A stretch of DNA of 12,099 bases from Promethearchaeota archaeon (GTDB lineage Archaea; Asgardarchaeota; Lokiarchaeia; Sigynarchaeales; SOKP01), in the NCBI GenBank assembly GCA_019057975.1, contig JAHLWJ010000127.1, positions 1-12,099 of the forward strand. Direction: 5' to 3'. The position numbers were made by a program, and so were the translations under genes. Below, one piece after another: positions 1 to 6,952 of this stretch. Positions within the stretch are counted from its first letter, which is position 1. Each line of letters opens with the position of its first letter. The notes beneath the pieces were generated by a model that saw only the letters and a program-made list of their open reading frames with translations, made no database searches and was not told where the DNA came from.

Positions 1-1396
1 TTTCCGATTTTTTAATGATAAATTGACTTAATAGAGCATTGTAGAAGGAAAGATTTGGAGCTTGCGTTTTTCCATAATATTTAAGGATAGAATTTAAGCT
101 CGTATACATATCTGGTGGACATCCTGGAAGTTCAAGTATGGATTTGTTTACTTTCTCTTTCACGATAGGTTTTTTTTGGGAAGATTTCTCTTTCTTTACT
201 TTGTCTCCTACGGTTTTAATGATATTATCGTTTTTTAGCACTTGAATATGTCGAAAATCATGATTCTTTGTAGTTTTTACCGCACAGTCTCCAAAAACTA
301 TAATATTTTCTACTGTCTCGGGTTCAAGAGGATTCTCACCGATCAGCACTGACTGTTTTCTTATATACTTTAAATCTTTTGTCATGTGAGTTTTCATAAA
401 ATTCAATAGATGATACGCCTCTTTGAAGCACCCAGAACAAATTCTTCCCGTTTGCAGATATGTGTTATTAATCGTAATTTCATTCAACTTATTAACTGAG
501 AAATTAACTGTTAATTTGTTACCATCAATCCTTTCGCCTTTTAAATTAATTTTAGAAACATTAGTTATTCCTAATTTTCTGTTTCTAGCTTCTAAGAGGA
601 TTTCGCTACTTGATACATCAATTTTTAATAAATTTAAAGTGATTATGTCCACTGCTACAGCATCAGATCCAAAAACTACTAAACCTGTACGAATCAAATT
701 TGAATCCTTGTAAATTAAGGGTCCAGCGCCTTCCAAGAAATAAAACATGTCGTTTATTACTAAACAAGGCTTTTTAATAGTGAAAACATCGAGAATGTTT
801 GATATTAAATCTTGCTTGTATTGGTCTAATAACAAATAATCTTTCCCACTCCTAACTAACATATCAATTTTCTGAGAATTAGAGGATGCTAAAGAATAAC
901 AATTCAGTAATGAAAGCGTACACTTGAATAAGGGGTCAACGCTTATTTGATTGAGTATAATTAATTTATCAGATTCAAGTACTCTCGTTGGATATTCGAT
1001 ATTTTTTCCGTTTACATCGATGTTACTAAAGGGGGACATTACCTGATCGTCCAAGGATATTAATTCGGCGTCAAGGTTTTCTAAGTAGGATTTGAGCTCT
1101 AACGTGTCACTAAGCGTGCTGGTTTTTACACCGTAATCTGGAATCCCTCCAACATATATTTTTTTTGCTCCTGCATCCTTGCACAGTATAATTAATGATC
1201 TAAGGGAATCCATACTTACATTAACAGGAAAGCCACTAGGTGCTCTTAAATTAATTTTGATAAATACTGTATCTTCTTTTCCTATAAATTTTGAAATACC
1301 ACCAAGTAATTCAATTCCTTTGTTTATAGTCTTAGCCGGACTATCGTTTTTGGTTATAGCAACATCAGTGCTATTAACTTTAGATTTCTCAATCAT
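1..1396 (-). CDS. DUF362 domain protein, C-terminus cut by the window edge
   Basis: I translated the minus strand by hand: the frame is open for 465 codons from the ATG at 1396 to the left edge, with no stop, so the gene is incomplete. An in-frame TAA four codons upstream of the ATG fixes the start. The DUF362 pattern is clear. Residues 43-50 (TVFIKINL) and 75-84 (AGAKKIYVGG) match the family's 'vliKpNl ... aGAk.i.vgd' region. Residues 214-260 contain the 'EGAGPL ... GSDAVAVD' core. Cysteines lie at 320, 323 (CSGC), 371 (GDCAV) and 426 (PGCPP), and could bind a metal or Fe-S cluster; that is inference. A Lys-rich linker spans about 388-420. There is no signal peptide or membrane segment, so the protein is probably cytoplasmic. 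DUF362 proteins have no agreed biochemical role. The gene is divergent from the pantothenate kinase gene and may share its control region. Family assignment is firm; function is unknown. Confidence 0.88.
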   Translation of the reverse strand, partial: MIEKSKVNSTDVAITKNDSPAKTINKGIELLGGISKFIGKEDTVFIKINLRAPSGFPVNVSMDSLRSLIILCKDAGAKKIYVGGIPDYGVKTSTLSDTLELKSYLENLDAELISLDDQVMSPFSNIDVNGKNIEYPTRVLESDKLIILNQISVDPLFKCTLSLLNCYSLASSNSQKIDMLVRSGKDYLLLDQYKQDLISNILDVFTIKKPCLVINDMFYFLEGAGPLIYKDSNLIRTGLVVFGSDAVAVDIITLNLLKIDVSSSEILLEARNRKLGITNVSKINLKGERIDGNKLTVNFSVNKLNEITINNTYLQTGRICSGCFKEAYHLLNFMKTHMTKDLKYIRKQSVLIGENPLEPETVENIIVFGDCAVKTTKNHDFRHIQVLKNDNIIKTVGDKVKKEKSSQKKPIVKEKVNKSILELPGCPPDMYTSLNSILKYYGKTQAPNLSFYNALLSQFIIKKSE

Positions 1397-1461
1397 TACT
1401 AAATATTAAAATTAAATAATCAAATAAATCTTTATTAAAATATTAGGAGTTGTTATATTTT
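1397..1461. promoter_or_regulatory. Divergent promoter region between the DUF362 and pantothenate kinase genes
   Basis: These 65 nt are nearly all A/T and separate two start codons that point away from each other. On the plus strand, ATTAAAATATTA (about 1433-1444) could act as a TATA element, although it lies close to the start. AGGAG at 1445-1449 is a Shine-Dalgarno-like site. It abuts a TTG at 1450, leaving no spacing, and lies 12 nt upstream of the ATG at 1462; this argues for the ATG as the start. On the minus strand there are several TTTAAT/ATTTAT-type stretches, but I cannot single out one box. Confidence 0.4.
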
Positions 1462-2346
1462 ATGGAGCAAAACACAACAAAAATACTCTTAGAAGCAACG
1501 CAATTTAAAATCCCCTCTGATACTATAGGGGTAGATATTGGGCAGAGTCTTACGAAAATTGCATTCCGCAAAGATAACGAAATTATCCTTAAAATAGGAG
1601 AGACAAATTTTAAGGAAGTAGAGGAATTTCTTGATGAAAATAAAAGTAACTTTAATACGATTAATTTTACGGGCGGAAAAGCTTACAAGCTTTATAAAAA
1701 ATATTCAAACAGTATCAATACTAACTTAATCAACGAATTTAAAGCAAATGTAAGAGGGTTAGAATATCTTTACGAATCTTACAAGAAAAAAGCATTACCT
1801 CCGTCTCTTATTGTCACGTTAGGAACAGGGACTTCATTAGCCCTAAAAAGAGACAGAATTGAACATGTGGGTGGATCTGCTATGGGAGGAGGTTTCTTTA
1901 TGGGATTAATTAAATTACTATTTAATATGAGTGATTATTTTGGCGCAATTGAACTTGTTCGTAAGGGGAATCGATTTAACATTGATTTAAAAGTAGCTGA
2001 CATTTACAATATTGAAGATACCAGAGTTGATAAATTATTTAGAGAATTTACAGCAGCCTCTTTAGGTAAGATTAATAAAGATTTTGATAGCAAATCGCTA
2101 AAAAAAGAAGATTTAATGAGTTCCCTAATTGGAATTATTGGAGAAAATGTTGGAACGATTGCTACTCTTATGGCTGAAAATTATAACCTGAAAAATATTG
2201 TTTTTTGCGGAGGGTTTCTATTAGAGAATAAATCATTAAAACAGATTTTATCACTACTCTGTAAATTCAAAAAGAAAAAAGCTATTTTTTTAAAAAACTC
2301 AGAATATTGTGGGGCTATTGGAGCTCTTTTTTTTAATAATAAATAG
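1462..2346 (+). CDS. coaW: Type II pantothenate kinase (CoaW/Fumble family)
   Basis: Predicted to phosphorylate pantothenate with ATP to 4'-phosphopantothenate, the first step of coenzyme A synthesis from pantothenate, in the cytoplasm. The 294-residue protein follows the Staphylococcus aureus CoaW pattern along its whole length. It has the N-terminal phosphate loop IGVDIGQSLTKI (22-33), FTGGKA (69-74), and NEFKANVRG (91-99), whose Glu92 fits the catalytic Glu. It also has TLGTGTS (119-125), VGGSAMGGG (136-144), NIDLKVADIY in the middle, FTAASLG, and GAIGALFF near the end. It is somewhat longer than the bacterial enzymes (about 265-270 residues) because of about 18 extra N-terminal residues. 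An alternative TTG start at 1450 would add four residues, but AGGAG would then touch the start codon. Most archaea make phosphopantothenate by pantoate kinase plus phosphopantothenate synthetase, so a type II kinase here is notable. Another small-molecule kinase of the same fold is less likely. Confidence 0.88.
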   Translation: MEQNTTKILLEATQFKIPSDTIGVDIGQSLTKIAFRKDNEIILKIGETNFKEVEEFLDENKSNFNTINFTGGKAYKLYKKYSNSINTNLINEFKANVRGLEYLYESYKKKALPPSLIVTLGTGTSLALKRDRIEHVGGSAMGGGFFMGLIKLLFNMSDYFGAIELVRKGNRFNIDLKVADIYNIEDTRVDKLFREFTAASLGKINKDFDSKSLKKEDLMSSLIGIIGENVGTIATLMAENYNLKNIVFCGGFLLENKSLKQILSLLCKFKKKKAIFLKNSEYCGAIGALFFNNK

Positions 2347-2372
2347 AAAAAACAATCAGAGTTAAGATAAAG

Positions 2373-2447
2373 TGTGCCCATGGGAGATATTTACTCATCG
2401 ATTTGTAGTCCGAAGACTATTCTCGTAAATACACTATAATGGGCACA
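2373..2447 (-). other. Long imperfect hairpin (structured RNA or 3'-end element) between convergent genes
   Basis: The outer arms TGTGCCCAT (2373-2381) and ATGGGCACA (2439-2447) are perfect 9-bp complements. An inner pair, TATTTAC (2388-2394) and GTAAATA (2425-2431), is also perfect. At the tip, 2406-2410 pairs with 2415-2419 around a four-base loop. On the minus strand the tip reads TAGTC-TTCG-GACTA, a UUCG loop closed by C-G, the extra-stable type; on the plus strand the loop is CGAA. On the minus strand the fold lies 22 nt past the phosphohexuloisomerase stop and is followed about 20 nt later by GTTTTTTC, so it could be part of that gene's 3' UTR or terminator. No U-run follows on the plus side. 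The outer arms are GC-rich for this sequence. I do not recognise an RNA family. Confidence 0.5.
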
Positions 2448-2469
2448 TAGAATGTTAAGGAAAGGTAGT

Positions 2470-3117
2470 TTAAATAGTCTCTGAGTGTTTCCTTAGCATG
2501 TCTTCGTTAGTTTTTCCCATTTTGATTGCGAGCTCAGCGATTATGGCATCCAAATATACGAATGCAGCTATCTCGAACATGGTCCCTTCTGGAGTAAGAA
2601 TAGCGGTATCGTCGTGAAGATCGATCTTATCTCTTTTAGTACGACCCTTTAGCTTTATAGTAATATCAGCAACTCTCCCTATAATAGTCTCGGGATGGGA
2701 AGTAATTGAAATTATACCAAAAGGTTTAGCGGTATTCACGTAATTTTTGAGAAGACTTACCACGATCGATGTTGTTCCTGATCCAGACAGAACTATTAAA
2801 ACATCCTCGTTTGTAAGTGCAGGTATTGACCCTAAATTAGTAACCATATAAACATTTGCTCCAAGGTGAACTAATCTTGTCGCAAAGCATTGTAAAATAA
2901 AAGCAGAGCGCCCACTTGCTAATAAGAAGAATTTTCTCTTCTTTACTAACCCATCGTAGACCAGATCGATAAATTTCTTAGTATGTGAAAAGTGTTTTGG
3001 TTTGCTTAGATGTTCCATATTGTCTCGAAGATTTCCCAGGATCACATCCATAGATTGAAATAAAATCTCTCTTTCTTTTCCATTAAGCTTCTGTTCACTA
3101 CTAATTTTATCAGCCAT
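2470..3117 (-). CDS. hxlB: 6-phospho-3-hexuloisomerase (SIS-domain sugar isomerase)
   Basis: Predicted to interconvert 3-hexulose 6-phosphate and fructose 6-phosphate. In archaea this ribulose monophosphate step supplies ribulose 5-phosphate in reverse and can assimilate formaldehyde forward. The 215 residues form one SIS domain of normal or slightly long size. Family signatures are LASGRSA (66-72), FATRLVHLGANVY (78-90), VLSGSGTT (109-116), ITSHPE...GRVADITIKLKGRTK (138-161), and TPEGTMFEIAAFVYLDAII (175-193). The last carries the conserved Glu182. The C-terminus (MLRKHSETI) also fits the family. Residues 94-100 (NLGSIPA) diverge from the usual 'GE(T)xTP' stretch, so the substrate could differ. 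The hexulose-phosphate synthase gene (hxlA), often adjacent or fused, is not in this window. A TATA-like box sits about 28 nt upstream of the ATG, implying a short leader or leaderless mRNA. Confidence 0.87.
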   Translation of the reverse strand: MADKISSEQKLNGKEREILFQSMDVILGNLRDNMEHLSKPKHFSHTKKFIDLVYDGLVKKRKFFLLASGRSAFILQCFATRLVHLGANVYMVTNLGSIPALTNEDVLIVLSGSGTTSIVVSLLKNYVNTAKPFGIISITSHPETIIGRVADITIKLKGRTKRDKIDLHDDTAILTPEGTMFEIAAFVYLDAIIAELAIKMGKTNEDMLRKHSETI

Positions 3118-3144
3118 ATCAAATCAAAAATCTTGTTTTTGTGG

Positions 3145-3156
3145 ATATAATATAAA
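3145..3156 (-). promoter_or_regulatory. TATA-like box of the phosphohexuloisomerase gene
   Basis: On the minus strand TTTATATTATAT lies 28-39 nt upstream of the ATG at 3117. With the usual archaeal spacing of about 25 nt from TATA to transcription start, transcripts would begin a few bases before the start codon. This fits a leaderless or very short-leader mRNA and the absence of a Shine-Dalgarno site. A second candidate, TTTTATAAAG, occurs further up near 3208-3217. Confidence 0.4.
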
Positions 3157-3278
3157 GAAGCATCGATTTAAAAAATACATTTTGGTTAGAGTAAGTTCAA
3201 TCCTAGACTTTATAAAAACCACTTATCAAGGGATTAATTCTCTAATACTGCCCATTTGTTAATATTATTTATTATTAA

Positions 3279-3313
3279 GAAAAAATAAAAAAAAATAAAA
3301 AAAAGATTTTTAT
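3279..3313 (-). terminator. Poly-U terminator of the small surface protein gene
   Basis: Directly after the TAA of the 204-residue gene, the minus strand reads three runs of six to nine T interrupted by single A residues. Such U-rich tracts without a hairpin are the normal archaeal intrinsic termination signal. The tract separates this gene from the phosphohexuloisomerase promoter, so the two minus-strand genes are probably not an operon. Confidence 0.55.
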
Positions 3314-3928
3314 TTATAATTTTCTTTTCTTATGAACTATAAGCCCCAAGATACTAGCAGCTATAAAAAGGAAAAAAAAATTACTAAACGGAATCCCACC
3401 AGATGGATTAATGCAGGTGGGAGGAACAGATATCTCAAAGCTGATAAACATGATTTCTTTATCTGTACCCCATACGCCATCAGTATTATCATCCCATATT
3501 ACACAAACTTGATTATTATTAATAGCTATCTTGGGATTATCGCTATATCCATCATTCCAGTAACTACTATTATAACCGTCTGAAATTACGGTGGCATTAG
3601 ACCATCCTGTTGCGATAGTGTATTGAGCGTACATGATTTCGGTATCTATACCCCAAGCGCCGTTAGTTTGATCTTGCCATACTACATGAATTACATTATT
3701 GTTATCAACTGCGATTTCAGGGATTATGCTAGATTCATAGTTCCAATAACTCCCACCATAACCATCTGAGATTATAGTGATATTAGAAAAATTCACCCAA
3801 CTTGATTTGAGATCGTAATTATTAAATGGGCTAGAAGAAGTTATTATAGGGCCTAATGTGCTTAATAAGAGACTACAAATAAAGAATTGTATTATTATAA
3901 AATATATAAATAAGGGTTTTTTTTTCAT
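3314..3928 (-). CDS. Small secreted, C-terminally anchored protein with two BNR-like repeats
   Basis: A 204-residue surface protein of unknown function. The N-terminus is a clear export signal: MKKK, then a hydrophobic stretch at about 6-26. Residues 50-105 and 112-165 are two copies of a 62-residue repeat. Each begins T(I/V)ISDGY..SYWN, continues with P(E/K)IA(V/I)(D/N)NN.V..(V/I)W, and ends with (G)(A/V)WG.D.EIM(Y/F). The pattern resembles blades of BNR/sialidase-like beta-propellers. After a Pro/Gly linker (168-180) comes a membrane helix (about 181-198) and the tail HKKRKL, so the mature protein should be tethered outside the membrane. Several Asn-X-Ser/Thr sites suggest glycosylation. 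Two blades cannot close a propeller, so the protein is either a contracted version of a longer family or works as an oligomer. The ATG at 3928 is the only start that gives the full signal peptide. Confidence 0.82.
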   Translation of the reverse strand: MKKKPLFIYFIIIQFFICSLLLSTLGPIITSSSPFNNYDLKSSWVNFSNITIISDGYGGSYWNYESSIIPEIAVDNNNVIHVVWQDQTNGAWGIDTEIMYAQYTIATGWSNATVISDGYNSSYWNDGYSDNPKIAINNNQVCVIWDDNTDGVWGTDKEIMFISFEISVPPTCINPSGGIPFSNFFFLFIAASILGLIVHKKRKL

Positions 3929-4343
3929 TATTTTTAAACATTTTTTGAAAATTAGATACTGAAAAAATATTCTTCTTTATATTTAATTGTTGATATTCTA
4001 CGAGATTTTTCTTTAAATAAACACTGAAGTTTAAGGGAGAAAAGATAATTAATATAACATTATTGCTTGTGCTCAATTTTATATCAACAAATAGAAAAAA
4101 TAATCAAGCTCAATATAAAACATATCCATAAAAAATATCTTTTCATAGAAATGATTAAACAATCATTTTGTCAATGGAACAACAATTTCATTTGACCTTC
4201 CCTAGTTTCAATAGAGTATTTTTTCCTTAGATGAAGTATTAAGTAATATTTTTTACTCCTTTTTATTAAAAAGGTAAAACTTGTAATTTCTAATTCTCAA
4301 TTTTTTTTTCCAAATCTATAAATAGTTAAACAGAGAGATCTAA
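3929..4343. other. Gene-free AT-rich gap between divergent surface-protein genes
   Basis: I see no credible gene in this stretch, which must hold the promoters of the genes on either side. Two inverted repeats stand out. AAATGATT (4149-4156) and AATCATTT (4161-4168) form an 8-bp stem with a 4-nt loop. TTTTACTCCTTTTT (4251-4264) pairs with AAAAAGGTAAAA (4268-4279) except for a two-base bulge. Neither is followed by a convincing U-run, and such A/T hairpins can arise by chance here. TATA-like sequences are too common in this composition to choose one. Confidence 0.4.
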
Positions 4344-4436
4344 ACTAGTTTTATTTTTCATAGAAAAGACAAAAAGCTGATTGAAATTTTAAAAAAAACA
4401 CAAATAATAATATTAACATGCTTTTTTTCTCTAGTT

Positions 4437-6704
4437 ATGCTTAATCCTTTAGTTTTTATTGAGACAGAATTGGATTTAGAAAATAATAAAAATATAATAG
4501 ATTTTCCAAAATCTTCCCCCACGAATGATATGATGATTACGGGAAATATTTCTCTTCATCATAATTGGACTCGTCATGGAAGGTCGGCAGAGGTTGCATT
4601 TGTGTCTGAAGCTAGAGAGGTGTATGTTGACGATAATGAAAATAAGTATATGGCTGGAATTTTTTTTGATAATCTGGACAATTATGTTTATGTAGAAAAA
4701 TATGATTCTTTAGGGCAATTTCAATGGAATATTTCTTGGAATGGTGGTTTAGATATCGGTTTTAATTTTTTATCAGGAGCAGTAAATAAGTATCAGGAGG
4801 TTTATTTAACAGGTGGTCATATAGTTGAGGGTGGTGGTCTTACATCAAATTCTGATGTGTTTTTATTAAAAATTAATAGTGGGGGTAGTGTAGGTTGGGT
4901 TCGATCATGGGGTCTTGGAGGTGATAGTGATTTTAGGGATATTGGATATGGCGTAGCGTGTGATTCATCGGGAAATCCATATGTGACAGGGAGAATGTAT
5001 TATAATTTTCCACAAAGTTCAAATCTTTTATTATTAAAGTATAATCGGAACGGAAATCTACTTTGGGAGAGAAATTGGGATTATGCTAGCGCCGTTGATC
5101 AAGGAAATTCTATTGAGATTGACTCCAATGATAACATTTACATAACAGGTTATACGAGGGATTCCAATTGGAATTTATGTTTACTAAAATATAATAACTC
5201 TGGTGATTTTGAATGGGCACAAGTCTGGAATCCAACTGATCATTCTACTGGAACATCATTAGCGATTGATTCAGTAGATAACATTCTTGTAATTGGATCG
5301 TATCAAAGAGATCCTGGTAATATAAAAACTGCATCTCTTTTAAAATTTAATTCCTCGGGTAATCTTAACTGGAATATATCAATGCTTAGTCCTGACGATG
5401 CCGAATTAAATAATATCATAGTTGATCCTTTTGATAATTTATATATTCTGGGTAATGGAAACTTTTTCAATGATTCCCATTCGTTTTATATCTTCAAATT
5501 TAACTCATCAGGCCAATTACCAAATTATGGATATAGTGATAATTTCTTTTCAGATAAAATGAATTTAGATTGTGATTCATATGGTAATATTTACCTTGTT
5601 GGTTGGTATGATTATGTTAATTATAGAAGTTTTTCTTTGGCAAAATATAATGCTGATTGTGATAATGATGGGTTAAATAATCAATTTGAAATGGATGTAT
5701 TAGGCACTGATCCGAACGATCCTGATTCTGACAGTGATAATTTAATTGACATGGAAGAATATGAGGGAAATATATATTGGAAATACCCGGCTCCAACGGA
5801 TCCACTAGATCCTGATACAGATAACGATAATTTGACCGATTATGAAGAATTGTTAATTTACTTAATCGATCCAAATGATAATGATACAGATGATGATAAC
5901 TTATCTGATGGTGAAGAAGTGGGTATTTATAATACTGACCCTTTAATTAGTGACTCTGATTCAGACGGTTTATCGGACTGGTCAGAAGTTATTTCCTATA
6001 ATACCAATCCCTTATCAAATGACACGGACTCAGATACAATGCTCGATAAATGGGAGGTTGATAATGCGCTGGATCCATTAGTTAATGACACAATATTGGA
6101 CCCAGATCTTGATCTCTTGACAAATTTGGAAGAATATTTATTAAATACAAACCCAAGGAATAATGATAATGATAATGATAATTTAATTGATGGACAGGAA
6201 ATATATTCATATGGAACCAATCCTCTTATAAGCGATACTGATGGCGATGGTTTGTCAGATGGTAGGGAAGTAAATACCCACAGTACTGATCCTTTAGTTA
6301 GCGACTCTGATTCAGATGGCTTATCGGATGGTGTGGAAGTCAATTCTTATAATACTGATCCTTTATCAAATGACACAGACTCAGATACCATGCTTGATAA
6401 ATGGGAAGTTGATAATGCGCTGGATCCATTAGTTAATGACACAAATGAAGATCCTGATAGTGACAATTTGCTTAATATCGAGGAATATCAGATGGACTGC
6501 GATCCTCAGGATGATGATACCGACAATGATGGCTGGTTTGATGGTGATGAGGTTCATATTTATGGGACTGATCCTACCGATCCAAACAGTCATCCAAATC
6601 CGCCATCACCAGGTAATATTCCAAGTTTTTCTCTCTTTATAATTGGATTGGTTAGTATACTATCGATTTTTGCCATTCTTCCTAAAATTAAACTAAAAAA
6701 ATAA
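4437..6704 (+). CDS. Surface beta-propeller protein with thirteen acidic calcium-binding-type repeats and a C-terminal anchor
   Basis: Likely a cell-surface protein; partner unknown. Numbering is from the ATG at 4437. Residues about 45-405 contain seven repeats of the type 'D..N.Y..G ... llKyn..G...W', as in SBBP-type beta-propellers. Residues 407-715 hold thirteen units of about 23 residues, typified by DSDSDGLSDGVEVNSYNTDP. These match thrombospondin type 3/EF-hand-like calcium-binding repeats and would form a rigid stalk when calcium is bound. A Pro-rich linker (718-726), a hydrophobic helix (about 728-748) and the tail PKIKLKK anchor it. The first ATG gives no proper signal peptide. The same frame is open upstream to 4344 and encodes KK-T-Q then IIILTCFFSLVMLNPLVF, an excellent export signal, with only non-standard starts (CTG 4377, ATT 4380) available. 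The coding call is firm; the exact start is not. Confidence 0.88.
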   Translation: MLNPLVFIETELDLENNKNIIDFPKSSPTNDMMITGNISLHHNWTRHGRSAEVAFVSEAREVYVDDNENKYMAGIFFDNLDNYVYVEKYDSLGQFQWNISWNGGLDIGFNFLSGAVNKYQEVYLTGGHIVEGGGLTSNSDVFLLKINSGGSVGWVRSWGLGGDSDFRDIGYGVACDSSGNPYVTGRMYYNFPQSSNLLLLKYNRNGNLLWERNWDYASAVDQGNSIEIDSNDNIYITGYTRDSNWNLCLLKYNNSGDFEWAQVWNPTDHSTGTSLAIDSVDNILVIGSYQRDPGNIKTASLLKFNSSGNLNWNISMLSPDDAELNNIIVDPFDNLYILGNGNFFNDSHSFYIFKFNSSGQLPNYGYSDNFFSDKMNLDCDSYGNIYLVGWYDYVNYRSFSLAKYNADCDNDGLNNQFEMDVLGTDPNDPDSDSDNLIDMEEYEGNIYWKYPAPTDPLDPDTDNDNLTDYEELLIYLIDPNDNDTDDDNLSDGEEVGIYNTDPLISDSDSDGLSDWSEVISYNTNPLSNDTDSDTMLDKWEVDNALDPLVNDTILDPDLDLLTNLEEYLLNTNPRNNDNDNDNLIDGQEIYSYGTNPLISDTDGDGLSDGREVNTHSTDPLVSDSDSDGLSDGVEVNSYNTDPLSNDTDSDTMLDKWEVDNALDPLVNDTNEDPDSDNLLNIEEYQMDCDPQDDDTDNDGWFDGDEVHIYGTDPTDPNSHPNPPSPGNIPSFSLFIIGLVSILSIFAILPKIKLKK
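6012..6093 (+). repeat. In-gene direct repeat, copy 1 (82 bp)
   Basis: This segment recurs 351 bp downstream at 6363-6444, inside the calcium-binding repeat region, with 4 differences in 82 bases. All four differences are third-position and silent, so residues 527-552 and 644-669 of the protein are identical. The offset equals 117 codons, or five repeat units, and the similarity extends upstream more weakly. This points to duplication of a five-unit block. Confidence 0.85.
6363..6444 (+). repeat. In-gene direct repeat, copy 2 (82 bp)
   Basis: Second copy of the 82-bp segment at 6012-6093, in the same reading frame. See copy 1 for the comparison. Adjacent units (residues 506-526 and 623-643) are also paired but differ at several residues, so the near-identity is confined to the last part of the duplicated block. 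Confidence 0.85.
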
Positions 6705-6710
6705 AGAAAT

Positions 6711-6740
6711 TTCCTTTTTGCCATCTTTTTATATTTTTTA
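6711..6740 (+). terminator. T-rich termination tract after the propeller gene
   Basis: Beginning about 7 nt after the TAA there are three runs of five or six T, without a hairpin. This is the expected form of an archaeal intrinsic terminator and suggests that the following gene, 248 nt downstream, has its own promoter. Confidence 0.4.
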
Positions 6741-6895
6741 ATTATAAAATCTTCTCCAAAAAACATCTCTAATTGTCTATAACTAATTTTTAAAGGAAGT
6801 TAGGCTTAAATAAAATAGCAATAAAGTATTTTTATTCTAATTTTTCTTTTCTTTATTTAATTTAATCGATGGTTATGTTTAGAAAATTAATCTAG

Positions 6896-6910
6896 AAATA
6901 TTTAAATAAT
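6896..6910 (+). promoter_or_regulatory. TATA-like box of the beta-helix gene
   Basis: AAATATTTAAATAAT is centred about 50 nt upstream of the ATG at 6953. Archaeal spacing puts the transcription start near 6930 and a leader of about 20-25 nt. AGATGAG (6941-6947), five nt before the ATG, is a weak Shine-Dalgarno candidate. The choice of box is uncertain in such AT-rich DNA. Confidence 0.35.
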
Positions 6911-6952
6911 AAATAAGAAGTAATATCATAATATCTAAAAAGATGAGAATCA

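Noticed and set aside
423..1409. Two plus-strand open frames of 96 and 76 codons (423-713 and 1179-1409)
   Set aside because: They lie antisense to the DUF362 gene, which has clear family motifs across the same bases; no ribosome site or recognisable protein.
2373..2447. Possible miniature inverted-repeat transposon, because of the 9-bp terminal inverted repeats
   Set aside because: No target-site duplication flanks the arms, and the inner nested stems with a UUCG cap are better explained by an RNA fold. The GTTAAG found on both sides is not adjacent to the arms.
3332..4076. Plus-strand 83-codon frame (3332-3583) and minus-strand 67-codon frame (3873-4076)
   Set aside because: The first is antisense to the two-repeat surface protein, and the second overlaps its signal peptide in another frame; neither looks like a protein.
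5617..6343. Minus-strand open frames of 85 and 115 codons opposite the calcium-binding repeats
   Set aside because: Low-complexity Ser/Leu-rich or His/Tyr-rich translations of the repetitive sense strand; mirror frames of a real gene.
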